A program made the translations under genes and the position numbers. This document shows, in pieces, positions 42,003-52,477 of a stretch of 64,000 bases of DNA; position 1 is the stretch's first letter, and each line of letters begins with the position of its first letter. The stretch comes from Streptomyces umbrinus. GTDB taxonomy: Bacteria > Actinomycetota > Actinomycetes > Streptomycetales > Streptomycetaceae. Under the pieces are notes generated by a model, which searched no databases, had not been told where the DNA came from, and saw only the letters and a program-made list of their open reading frames with translations. The stretch is taken from positions 11,135,501 to 11,199,500 of the forward strand of contig NZ_JAUSZI010000002.1 of assembly GCF_030817415.1 (NCBI RefSeq), in the 5' to 3' direction.

Positions 42003-43346
42003 GTGGACACGAGCAAGAGCGGTGCCGAAAACAGCGCGGAATCGGAGACCGGGGCACCGGGGCCGGCCGAACCCGCGGAGCCGGCAGAACCGGAGAGAAA
42101 CGGCGGCTGGCGCCGCTGGGCCATGGACACCCGGCCGCTGCGCCGCCCCGCCTACCGCCGCCTCTGGTCCTCGACCATCGTCACGGCCGTGGGCAGCCAG
42201 CTCACCGCCGTCGCCGTACCCAAGCAGATCTACGACATCACCGGATCCTCGGCCTGGGTCGGCTACGCCAGCTTCGCGGGGCTCCTGCCCCTCGTCGTCT
42301 TCGCGCTGTGGGGCGGTGCGATCGCCGACAGCGTGGACCGGCGCAAGCTTCTCCTCGTCACGAACATCGGGATCGCAGTCACGTCCCTGCTCTTCTGGAT
42401 ACAGGCCGTCACCGGACTCGAATCGGTCGGCGTCCTGATGGCGCTGCTCGCCGTCCAGCAGGCGTTCTTCGGCCTCAACTCCCCGGCCCGCCAGGCCTCC
42501 ATCGCCCGACTTGTCCCCAAGGACGAACTGGCCGCGGCGAACGCCCTCGGCTCGACCGTCATGCAGACCGGGCTCGTCGCCGGGCCGTTGCTGGCCGGAG
42601 CGCTCATCCCCGTCGTGGGTCTCGCCGAGTTGTACCTGATCGACGCCCTGGCCCTGTGCGCCACGGTGTGGGCGGTCTACCGGCTTCCCGCGCTGCCGCC
42701 CCTGGGCACCACCACGGCGGCCGCCGGGCGGGCAGGGCTACGGGGGATCGCGGAGGGCTTCCGCTACATCTCCCTCAACCAGGTGCTCCTGCTGTCCTTC
42801 CTCGCCGACATCATCGCCATGGTCTTCGGCATGCCGCGCGCCCTGTTCCCGCAGCTCGCCGCCCAGACGTACGCCCCGTACGGCGAGGGGCTCGCCCTTG
42901 GGCTGCTCTTCGCGGCGATTCCCATCGGTGCGGTGCTCGGCGGACTGATGTCCGGTACGTTCTCGCGTGCGCGGCGGCACGGGCTCATGGTCATTGCCGC
43001 GGTGGTCGCCTGGGGAGTGGCGATCACGGGGTTTGGCCTGAGCTCCAATCTGTGGGTGGGCGTGGCGTTCCTCGCTGCCGCGGGGGTTGCCGACATGGTC
43101 TCGATGGTCTTCCGCGGGGCTATCCTCCTGTCGGCCGTGACCGATGAACTGCGTGGCCGTATGCAGGGCGTCTTCACGGTCGTCGTCGCCGGCGGTCCGC
43201 GCCTTGCCGACGTCCTCCACGGGACGGCCGGCTCCGCCCTGGGCGCCCGTACGGCTGTCGCCGGTGGGGGGTTGCTTGTGGTCGTCACGATGCTGGTTCT
43301 GGCGGCGATGATGCCGGCGTTGCGGCGGTACCGGGGGAGTGTGTAG
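42003..43346 (+). CDS. MFS exporter, enterobactin-exporter (EntS) type
   Basis: A 447-residue major facilitator protein with 10-12 membrane helices. The signature after TM2 is GGAIADSVDRRKLLLVTN. NSPARQASIARLVPKDELAAANAL and the TM5 block are typical of the EntS/MFS_3 group. The N-terminal ~37 residues are a polar Ala/Glu/Pro-rich stretch before RRPAYRRLWSS. GTG at 42003 has AGGACGG upstream. It may export siderophores or drugs; no siderophore genes are nearby. Confidence 0.85.
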   Translation: MDTSKSGAENSAESETGAPGPAEPAEPAEPERNGGWRRWAMDTRPLRRPAYRRLWSSTIVTAVGSQLTAVAVPKQIYDITGSSAWVGYASFAGLLPLVVFALWGGAIADSVDRRKLLLVTNIGIAVTSLLFWIQAVTGLESVGVLMALLAVQQAFFGLNSPARQASIARLVPKDELAAANALGSTVMQTGLVAGPLLAGALIPVVGLAELYLIDALALCATVWAVYRLPALPPLGTTTAAAGRAGLRGIAEGFRYISLNQVLLLSFLADIIAMVFGMPRALFPQLAAQTYAPYGEGLALGLLFAAIPIGAVLGGLMSGTFSRARRHGLMVIAAVVAWGVAITGFGLSSNLWVGVAFLAAAGVADMVSMVFRGAILLSAVTDELRGRMQGVFTVVVAGGPRLADVLHGTAGSALGARTAVAGGGLLVVVTMLVLAAMMPALRRYRGSV

Positions 43347-43472
43347 GTCTTTTTTCGCCCCCGCCGCCCCTACCCATTCCCGTCCCTTTCCGGGGGCTGC
43401 GCCCCCAGACCCCTGCTGGGAGGGTGGGGTGTGCGGGTTGGGATGTGTGTGCGGGCCCGGCTGTGGCTGATC

Positions 43473-43520
43473 GCGCAGTTCCCCGCGCCCCTGAAAACCT
43501 AGGGGCGCGGGGAACTGCGC
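43473..43520. terminator. 20-base-arm stem-loop between convergent genes
   Basis: GCGCAGTTCCCCGCGCCCCT (43473-43492) and its exact complement AGGGGCGCGGGGAACTGCGC (43501-43520) enclose an eight-base loop. It lies between the convergent MFS and glgB genes and would end both transcripts. The right arm is the same dispersed sequence found at 11644-11663. Confidence 0.75.
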
Positions 43521-43565
43521 AGTCTTTTGGGGGTTCGGGGGCGGAGCCCCTGAGTTAGTGACGAT

Positions 43566-43606
43566 GGGGGTCCCCCCGCTCGAGCGAAGCCGAGAGTGGG
43601 GGAGGG
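43566..43606. repeat. Dispersed hairpin repeat, second copy
   Basis: GGGGGTCCCCCC followed by GCTCGAGCGAAGCCGAGAG and TGGGGGAGGG. Same family as the copy inside the DUF4032 gene at 34296-34339. It lies 24 bases beyond the glgB stop. Confidence 0.75.
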
Positions 43607-43630
43607 TAGGGGCGGCGGGGGCGAGAAAAG

Positions 43631-45874
43631 CTATGCCGGGCGGAGCCACACCGTTGCCAGGGGTGGCAGCGTGAGGCGGATGCTCGCCGCCCACCCCTGC
43701 TCCCCCTGAGCCTCAGCCTTGACGGGGCCCGGCTCCGTCACACCGCTGCCGCCGAAGCACACGGCATCGGTGTTCAGAACCTCCCCCCAGGCGGGCACGT
43801 CATCCGGAACCCCGAGCCGGTACTCGTGCCGGACAACCGGCGAGAAGTTGGACACGGCGAGCAACGGCGAGCCGTCCGCGCCGAACCGCAGGAACGCGAA
43901 GACGTTGTCCTCCGCCGCACCCCCCGCCACCCAGGCGAACCCGGAGGGATCGCAGTCCCGCTCCCAGAGCGCCCGCGTCACCCCGTACTGACGATTGAGC
44001 TCCCGGACGAGGTCCCGGACACCCCGGTGATCGGCGGCGGCCGTGTACGACGGGTCGAGGAGCCACCAGTCGGGACCGTGCGCCTCGGACCACTCGGCGC
44101 CCTGGGCGAACTCCTGCCCCATGAAGAGGAGTTGCTTGCCGGGGTGTGCCCACATGAAGCCCAGATACGCCCGGTGCGTGGCCCGCTGCTGCCACCAGTC
44201 ACCCGGCATCTTGGACACCAACGACTGCTTGCCGTGGACGACTTCGTCGTGGGAGATCGGCAGGACGTAGTTCTCGCTGTACGCGTACACCATCGAGAAC
44301 GTCATCTCGTTGTGGTGGTACTTGCGGTGGACCGGCTCGTGCGCGATGTACTCGAGCGAGTCGTGCATCCAGCCCATGTTCCACTTCAGACCGAACCCCA
44401 GGCCACCACTGTCGGTGGGGCGGGTCACCCCCTCCCAGGCGGTCGACTCCTCGGCGATGGTCATCACACCCGGCACCCGCCGGTACACCGTCGCGTTCAT
44501 CTCCTGGAGGAACGCGACCGCGGCGAGATCCTCCCGCCCGCCATGGACGTTGGGCGCCCACTGCCCGGGCTCGCGCGAGTAGTCGAGGTAGAGCATGGAC
44601 GCGACGGCGTCGACCCGCAGGCCGTCGATGTGGAACTCCTCGCACCAGTACACCGCGTTGGCGACCAGGAAGTTGCGTACCTCGGTGCGACCGTAGTCGA
44701 ACTCGTAGGTCCCCCAGTCGGGATGCTCGGCGCGGCGCGAGTCACCCGGCTCGTACAGCGGCTCCCCGTCGAAGCGGGCCAGCGCCCAGTCGTCCTTCGG
44801 GAAGTGGGCGGGCACCCAGTCCATGATCACGCCGATGCCGGCCCGGTGCAGCGCGTCGACGAGGTACTTGAAGTCGTCCGGCGTCCCGAGCCTGGAGGTC
44901 GGTGCGTAGAAGCCCGTGACCTGGTAGCCCCACGAACCGCCGAAGGGGTGCTCCGCCACCGGCATCAGCTGAACATGCGTGAAGCCGAGGTCCTTCACGT
45001 ACTCCGGGAGCTCCTCCGCCAGTTGACGGTACGTCAGTCCCGGTCGCCAGGACGGCAGATGGATCTCGTAGACGGAGAACGGCGCCTCGTGCACGGCGAT
45101 GTCCCCGCGGTGCGCCAGCCACTCCTGGTCGTCCCAGTCGTGGTGGGACGCCGTCACGATCGACGCCGTCGCGGGCGGGACCTCGGTCCGGCGTGCCATC
45201 GGGTCGGCCTTGAGGAACCGATGCCCGTGCCGTGAGGTGATCTCGAACTTGTACCGGGCGCCCTCGCCGATGCCGGGCAGGAACAGTTCCCACACCCCGG
45301 ACGAGCCCAGGGACCGCATCGGGAACGCGGTCCCGTCCCAGTGGCTGAAGTCCCCGGCCACCCGGACGCCCCGTGCGTTCGGTGCCCAGACGGTGAAGCG
45401 GGTGCCGGCCACGCCCTGGTGAGCCATCGGTTCGGCACCGAGCGCCTTCCACAACTGCTCGTGCCGCCCCTCGCCGAACAGATGCAGATCGAACTCACCG
45501 AGCGAGGGCAGGAACCGGTAGGGATCCTGCACCACCAGCTCGCTGCCGCCCTCGTACCTGACCAGCAAGGTGTACTCGGGAAGCGAATCGAGCGGCAGTA
45601 CACCCGAGAAGAGACCGTCCCCCTCGCTGCCCAGCTCAATGCGCCGCCCGTCCGCCAACGCCACGGCCACGGCCGTGGCGAACGGCCGCAACGCGCGGAA
45701 GACGACCCCGTCCTGCACAGGATGGGCTCCCAGCAGCGCGTGAGGATCGTGGTGGGCGCCCGACAACAGGCGCTCCCGGTCCGTCACGTCCATGGGGAAC
45801 GCCGACGGCCGCACTGCGGGCCGGACGTCCTCGGTCACCGGAAGAGTCACGGCTGCGGTGATGTTGCGGGCCAC
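43631..45874 (-). CDS. glgB: 1,4-alpha-glucan branching enzyme
   Basis: A 747-residue GH13 enzyme making alpha-1,6 branches in glucan. An N-terminal CBM48-type region (HDPHALLGAHPVQDGVVFRALRP; RFTVWAPNARGVRVAGDFSHWDG) precedes the barrel. The nucleophile Asp is in DGLRVDAVASMLYLDYS, the acid/base Glu in TIAEESTAWEGVTRP, and the third acid in ISHDEVVHGK. GTG at 45874 follows AAGGAGG and begins four bases after the maltokinase stop. It is the last gene of glgE-treS-mak-glgB; it branches the chains extended by GlgE. A strong terminator follows. Confidence 0.95.
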   Translation of the reverse strand: MARNITAAVTLPVTEDVRPAVRPSAFPMDVTDRERLLSGAHHDPHALLGAHPVQDGVVFRALRPFATAVAVALADGRRIELGSEGDGLFSGVLPLDSLPEYTLLVRYEGGSELVVQDPYRFLPSLGEFDLHLFGEGRHEQLWKALGAEPMAHQGVAGTRFTVWAPNARGVRVAGDFSHWDGTAFPMRSLGSSGVWELFLPGIGEGARYKFEITSRHGHRFLKADPMARRTEVPPATASIVTASHHDWDDQEWLAHRGDIAVHEAPFSVYEIHLPSWRPGLTYRQLAEELPEYVKDLGFTHVQLMPVAEHPFGGSWGYQVTGFYAPTSRLGTPDDFKYLVDALHRAGIGVIMDWVPAHFPKDDWALARFDGEPLYEPGDSRRAEHPDWGTYEFDYGRTEVRNFLVANAVYWCEEFHIDGLRVDAVASMLYLDYSREPGQWAPNVHGGREDLAAVAFLQEMNATVYRRVPGVMTIAEESTAWEGVTRPTDSGGLGFGLKWNMGWMHDSLEYIAHEPVHRKYHHNEMTFSMVYAYSENYVLPISHDEVVHGKQSLVSKMPGDWWQQRATHRAYLGFMWAHPGKQLLFMGQEFAQGAEWSEAHGPDWWLLDPSYTAAADHRGVRDLVRELNRQYGVTRALWERDCDPSGFAWVAGGAAEDNVFAFLRFGADGSPLLAVSNFSPVVRHEYRLGVPDDVPAWGEVLNTDAVCFGGSGVTEPGPVKAEAQGEQGWAASIRLTLPPLATVWLRPA

Positions 45875-45878
45875 GGGT

Positions 45879-47291
45879 TCAGCCTCCTTGAGCGCTGTGG
45901 AAGGACGGGACCGGCTTCTGCGAACCAGGGCCGGAGGATGCGGGGGCGAGCTCGGCGAGGCGGGCGATCGCCGCCATCGGTACGGGCAGCCAGTCGGGCC
46001 GGTGCCGGGCCTCGTACAGCACCTCGTACACGGCCCGGTCCGTCTCGTATGCGCGCAGCAACTCCGGCTCGGCGCGCGGGTCCCAGCGTGCGTGGGCGGC
46101 ATACCCCGCGCAGTACGCGTCCCGGCAGCGGCGCGCCCACTCCGGACGCCACGGGCGACGGCTGCGGGCGGCGTAGTCGAAGGAGCGGAGCATGCCCGCG
46201 ACATCGCGTACGGGAGGCTGCGGGTGCCGACGCTCGGCGACCGGCCGGGCCGGTTCGCCCTCGAAGTCGATGACGAACCACCGCCTCCCGGCCCGCAGCA
46301 CCTGACCGAGGTGGAGATCGCCGTGGATCCGCTGCACCGGGCGGCCCGAGTCGAGGGCGGCGAGCGCGTCGAAGGCGCCCCGCAGTCCGTCCACGTACGG
46401 CAGGAGGTCCGGCACCGACCGGCTCGTGGCGTCCAGCCGCTCGTTCATCGAAGCGGCGAGCCGTCTGCTCCGGCGTCCGACCGGGACGCCGAGGGCGAAC
46501 GCACCGGCCAGCGCGAGGTGAACCTCGGCCGTCGCCTTCCCCAGTTCGTATGCCTCTTCGGTGAAGTCCCGTCCCGCGGTCAGCGATTCAAGGGCCAGGG
46601 TCCACCCGTCGTCGGCATCGCGCAGGAACGGCTGCAGCACACCGAGCGTCGCCGCCTGCGGCTGCGAGGTCCGGAACCACGCCACCGGTGCGGGTACGCG
46701 GGTGCAGCCCTGCCGGGCCAGCGCCCAGGGCACCTCGAGATCCGGGTTGATGCCGGGCTGGACGCGCCGGAAGATCTTCAGGATGTACGAATCCCCGTAC
46801 ACCAGAGAGGAGTTGGACTGCTCCGCGTCGAGGAGGCGCGGGGTGAGACCGGCGGGGATCGCCACATGGGCCTCGCGCTCGAACCGCAGCGGGCCCACCG
46901 TGCCCGGAGTGCGCAGCCGCTCCAGGAGCAGGTCCGCCGACCGGGGCTCCTGAAGGGCGTCGTACACCATCATTCCGGCCAGCGGTCCCTCGCTCGCCCG
47001 GCCGATACAGGTGTGGGCCAGCCGCGGCGGCAGGACCTCCCGGACACCGAGAAGCAACTGGTAGCAGTCCCCGGGCAGATGAGCGGCGGTGTCGTGCCGT
47101 GTACTGACCAGGAGATGCAGGCATCCCGGATGCAGCTCGGTCGCCGACAGCAGCGCCAGCTCCGTGACCCGGCGGCCCTTGCCCGCGAACCAGCGCTGCT
47201 CCGGCAACCACGTCCGCAGCAGTCCCGCGAGAGAGGTCAGCAGAAGAGCCGGGCTGTGACTGCTGGGGCGGGGTGATACGACCTTGCGCAT
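45879..47291 (-). CDS. mak: Maltokinase
   Basis: A 470-residue kinase that phosphorylates maltose to maltose-1-phosphate, also named Pep2. It has the eukaryotic-like kinase C lobe: QRIHGDLHLGQVLRAG with the catalytic Asp and RWFVIDFEGEPARP as the metal-binding DFE. The N-terminal cap holds WLPEQRWFAGKGR, the conserved start of actinobacterial maltokinases, and SLVYGDSYILKIFRRV contains the phosphate-anchoring Lys. AAAGGA precedes the ATG, 14 bases after treS. It supplies the GlgE donor. Confidence 0.93.
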   Translation of the reverse strand: MRKVVSPRPSSHSPALLLTSLAGLLRTWLPEQRWFAGKGRRVTELALLSATELHPGCLHLLVSTRHDTAAHLPGDCYQLLLGVREVLPPRLAHTCIGRASEGPLAGMMVYDALQEPRSADLLLERLRTPGTVGPLRFEREAHVAIPAGLTPRLLDAEQSNSSLVYGDSYILKIFRRVQPGINPDLEVPWALARQGCTRVPAPVAWFRTSQPQAATLGVLQPFLRDADDGWTLALESLTAGRDFTEEAYELGKATAEVHLALAGAFALGVPVGRRSRRLAASMNERLDATSRSVPDLLPYVDGLRGAFDALAALDSGRPVQRIHGDLHLGQVLRAGRRWFVIDFEGEPARPVAERRHPQPPVRDVAGMLRSFDYAARSRRPWRPEWARRCRDAYCAGYAAHARWDPRAEPELLRAYETDRAVYEVLYEARHRPDWLPVPMAAIARLAELAPASSGPGSQKPVPSFHSAQGG

Positions 47292-47305
47292 GGCGACCCG
47301 TCCTT

Positions 47306-49032
<1,727 letters not shown>

Positions 49033-49036
<4 letters not shown>

Positions 49037-51087
49037 GGTGTGGGTGACCCTCCGGTTGGCGGTGAGGACGGTCGCAGGACGGTCAGTACGTGCGCGGGCC
49101 GGTGCCCGGGCGCAAGGCGTACGTAGTTGGTCCTGCCCCAGTGGTAGGTCTCGCCGGTGAGCTCGTCGCGCACCGGCATCGACTCGTGCCAGTCGAGGCC
49201 GAGTCGTGGCATGTCCAACGAGACCGTGGCCTCCTGGGTGTGGTGAGGGTCGAGATTCACCACCACCAGAACCCTGTCGGACTCGTCGCGCTTGCTGTAC
49301 GCGATCACCGCATCGTTGTCGGTGTCGTGGAAGTGGAGATTCCTGAGCCGGCGCAGTGCGCTGTGCTGCCGTCTGATCCGGTTCAGGGAACCGATGAGAG
49401 GCGCGATGGAACGTCCGTCACGCTCGGCGGACTCCCAGTCCCGGGGCCGCAGCTGGTATTTCTCCGAGTCGAGATAGTCCTCACCGCCCGCCCTGAACGG
49501 GGTGTTCTCGCACAGCTCGTATCCGGCGTACATTCCCCAGGCCGGCGAAAGGGTCGCCGCCAGAACGGCCCGTACTTCGAAGGCCGGCCGGCCGCCGTGC
49601 TGGAGGTACCCGGGCAGGATGTCGGGCGTGTTCACAAAGAAGTTTGGACGCATATACGCGGCGACGTCGTCACTGGATAGTTCGGTGAGGTATTCGGTCA
49701 GTTCTTCCTTGGTGTTGCGCCAGGTGAAATACGTGTACGACTGCTGGAAACCGACGCGTGCCAGGGCATGCATGATCGCCGGGCGGGTGAACGCCTCGGC
49801 CAGGAAGATGACATCGGGGTCGGTGCGGTTGATGTCGTCGATCACCTGCTCCCAGAAGATGACCGGTTTTGTATGGGGGTTGTCCACGCGGAAGATCCGC
49901 ACCCCGTGACTCATCCAGAACCGCAGAACCCTGAGCGTCTCCTGGACCAGACCCGGCATGTCCTTGTCGAAGGCGATCGGGTAGATGTCCTGGTACTTCT
50001 TCGGCGGATTCTCCGCGTAGGCGATCGTGCCGTCGGAGCGGTGGTGGAACCACTCCGGGTGCTTCTCCACCCACGGGTGGTCCGGTGAGCACTGAAGCGC
50101 GAAGTCCAGGGCGACTTCGAGATCCAGCTCCCCCGCGGTGCGTACGAAGACGGCGAAGTCGTCGATCGTGCCGAGGTCGGGGTGGACGGCGTCGTGCCCG
50201 CCCTCCGGTGAGCCGATCGCCCAGGGGACCCCGACATCCCGACGGCCCGCCGACAGGTTGTTGTTGGGGCCCTTGCGGAAGGTCGTACCGATGGGGTGGA
50301 TCGGTGGCAGGTACACCACGTCGAAGCCCATCTCCGCGATCGCCGGCAGCCGCCGCGCGGCGGTCCGGAAGGTGCCGCTGACCGGCGGCTTGTCCGGCTC
50401 GACCACCGCGCCCTCCGAGCGCGGGAAGAACTCGTACCAGGAGCCGTACAGCGCCCGCTCCCGCTCCACCAGCAAGGGCAGCGGGGCCGATCGGGAGACC
50501 CGTTCCCGCAGGGGGTGGCCTGCCAGCGCCGTGTCCACGTCCGGGGTCAGGGCGGCGGCGAGACGGGCGATCGGCGGCCGGGACTCGTCGCGCAGGGCTT
50601 CCACGGCGGTCAGTACCGCCGCTCGCCCCGCCTCGTGCGGGACCCCGGAGGCGGCACGCTCGTACAGTTCGGCGCCCTCCTCCAGGACCAGTCCGACATC
50701 GATGCCCGCCGGAATCTTGATGCCGGCGGCCCGGCGCCAGGTGGTCACGGGGTCGGACCAGGCCTCCACCCAGTAGACCCAGTCGCCCACCGCTCCGGGG
50801 GTGACGTCGGCGCCCCAGCGGTCTGTGCCGGGGGCCAGTTCGCGCATCGGGGTCCAGGGGCCCGTACGGCCCTGCGGATCGCGCAGGACGACGTTCGCGG
50901 CGACCGCGTCGTGACCCTCGCCGAAGACGGTGGCGGTGACCTGGAAGGCTTCGCCCGGGACTGCCTTCGCCGGGCGGGTGCCGCGGTCGACGGCCGGTCG
51001 GACATCCACCACAGGGACGCGGCCGATCGGGACGATGGGCACGCGGCCAACAGGGGGGACACGGCCGTCGGCCGGGTTGTCGGTCAT
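49033..51087 (-). CDS. glgE: Alpha-1,4-glucan:maltose-1-phosphate maltosyltransferase
   Basis: A 684-residue GH13_3 enzyme that adds maltosyl units from maltose-1-phosphate to alpha-glucan. The N-terminal domain ([20 protein letters not shown]) is followed by an insert-bearing barrel: [18 protein letters not shown], the nucleophile Asp in [14 protein letters not shown] and acid/base Glu in [11 protein letters not shown]. The first ~30 residues are a repetitive RVPxV/GRVPIV stretch. ATG at 51087 has GGAGGTGAGATCC directly before it. First gene of the GlgE operon; a glgP gene, often divergent from glgE in Streptomyces, is not seen here. Confidence 0.95.
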
Positions 51088-51197
51088 GGATCTCACCTCC
51101 GTCGTCTACTGCGAACTTCTGCGCCTACTTCGCTGTGCTTGCGTTCCTCGCCGTTCTCGCGCCCGGTCCGAGCCGGGCAGCAGCGTCGGAGACCCCG

Positions 51198-51509
51198 TTA
51201 CGCCACAGGGCTTGCCGCGAGACCGTCGGAACGGCCGGGCCTGCCGGACTTGGCGGGGCGCCTGCCGTTGGCCGAGCCGCCTTTGGCCCGGTCGCGGCGG
51301 CGGGCGCCCGGCCCGGCCGACAGATAACGCTCGGCGGCGTGCACGGCCTCCCGCGCGCAGCGTTTGCCCATGAGCACGCACAGCGTGTATCCCGTGTCCT
51401 CGAAATTGCCCCGCGCCGCACGGTCGGCGGGGGCCGCGAGCATCATGCGTTCCCAGGCTCGGTACAGCTCAAGATGCCTGGCGACCTCGGCTTTGGCAGG
51501 CAGCAGCAT
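51198..51509 (-). CDS. DUF5133-type small protein
   Basis: A ~103-residue protein whose first 65 residues match the actinobacterial DUF5133 pattern: MLLPAKAEVARHLELYRAWE, then NFEDTGYTLCVLMGKRCARE. The remaining ~35 residues are basic and low in complexity (GARRRDRAKGGSANGRRPAK). A GTG twelve bases upstream (51521), with GGAG before it, is an alternative start. Function unknown; family members are short and often controlled by stress or development. It lies 110 bases upstream of glgE, same strand. Confidence 0.65.
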   Translation of the reverse strand: MLLPAKAEVARHLELYRAWERMMLAAPADRAARGNFEDTGYTLCVLMGKRCAREAVHAAERYLSAGPGARRRDRAKGGSANGRRPAKSGRPGRSDGLAASPVA

Positions 51510-51812
51510 TTCACTGGTCACCTTCCACTCCCTCGAAAGCGCACGGTTCGCCCGGATCGTGCGTGAAGCCCGTGCGCGGAGAGGCATCGACCGACTACAA
51601 CGGCCGACGCCCTCACCCATGGTGCACGCGGTGACAGCCAACGTCCTGTTGTCGCTTCAACTACATCCGGCGCTCCCTCGTGTTGCACGAATGGAGTACC
51701 GCTCCCACTCTGGGACTGACTCAGAAGCGATCACTGCTCACGCTTCGTGTTCGGGGCTCGGCCCGCAGGGGCGAGGAGGAGCAAGAGCTTCGCCGGTGAG
51801 GAGCCAACGACG

Positions 51813-52337
51813 ATGAAGACCGTAGTGCCCTGCTACTACCACCTCGACGTGGAAGTCAGTTCGGAGCGGGTCGACCAGGTCAGGCGCATTCTGGCCGCCC
51901 ATCTCCGGTACTGGAACCTTGAGAACCTCGTCGAGCCCGTCTGTCACTGCGCCGATGTGCTGCTCCGCTCGATCGGGGAGCACGCGGCCGACAAGAACAC
52001 CACGATCGAGATGTGGTGGAACGGCCAGCACCTCATCACCGCCATCGCCGACAACGACGGCGGGTTCCACCCGGAGTCCGCCACGCCCGGCTGTCTGGCC
52101 CGCATCGCCGCGCTGAGCGACGGCTGGGGCTGTTGCGGCACGGACACCGGCGGAAAGATCGTCTGGTTCTCGCGCCGGGCCCGGGCCATCGAGCGCGCCC
52201 CGCTGGTCCCGGCCGGCCCCGCGCCCAGTCTGCGCGAGGCCCGTCGGACGCCCCGCGAGATGCCCGTACCGGCGATGGCGTTTTCCACGCCCGTGGGCTC
52301 GTTCGAAGGCGAGGTCGTCGTGGCGGCCTCCGGGTAG
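51813..52337 (+). CDS. Small HATPase-type (anti-sigma-kinase-like) protein
   Basis: A 174-residue protein resembling the short histidine-kinase-like ATPases common in Streptomyces. The fold is suggested by DQVRRILAAHLRYWNLENLV, followed by ADVLLRSIGEHAADKNTTIE and TAIADNDGGF, then ALSDGWGCCGTDTGGKIVWF. The N-box normally reads ELVTNAxxHA; here the Asn is absent, while the D-x-G-type G1 box is kept in part. ATP binding is therefore uncertain. GAGGAG precedes the ATG. It is divergent from the DUF5133 gene. Its role as anti-sigma partner is only inference. Confidence 0.7.
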   Translation: MKTVVPCYYHLDVEVSSERVDQVRRILAAHLRYWNLENLVEPVCHCADVLLRSIGEHAADKNTTIEMWWNGQHLITAIADNDGGFHPESATPGCLARIAALSDGWGCCGTDTGGKIVWFSRRARAIERAPLVPAGPAPSLREARRTPREMPVPAMAFSTPVGSFEGEVVVAASG

Positions 52338-52362
52338 ATCCGGTCTCCGTGGAGAACGCCGC

Positions 52363-52398
52363 ACCGGCCCGCGACCGTTCAGTCGGTCGCGGGCCGGT
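52363..52398. terminator. 15-bp perfect stem-loop between convergent genes
   Basis: ACCGGCCCGCGACCG (52363-52377) pairs without mismatch with CGGTCGCGGGCCGGT (52384-52398) over a six-base loop. It sits between the HATPase gene and the stop of the nSTAND-WD40 gene and should terminate both. Confidence 0.75.
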
Positions 52399-52477
52399 GG
52401 CGTTCCTCGCCGGGGCGCCGCGGCCCCGGCAGGAGAGGGGATCGCCGCGGTCCGCCCAGGTGGGCCCGGCGGTCCGT

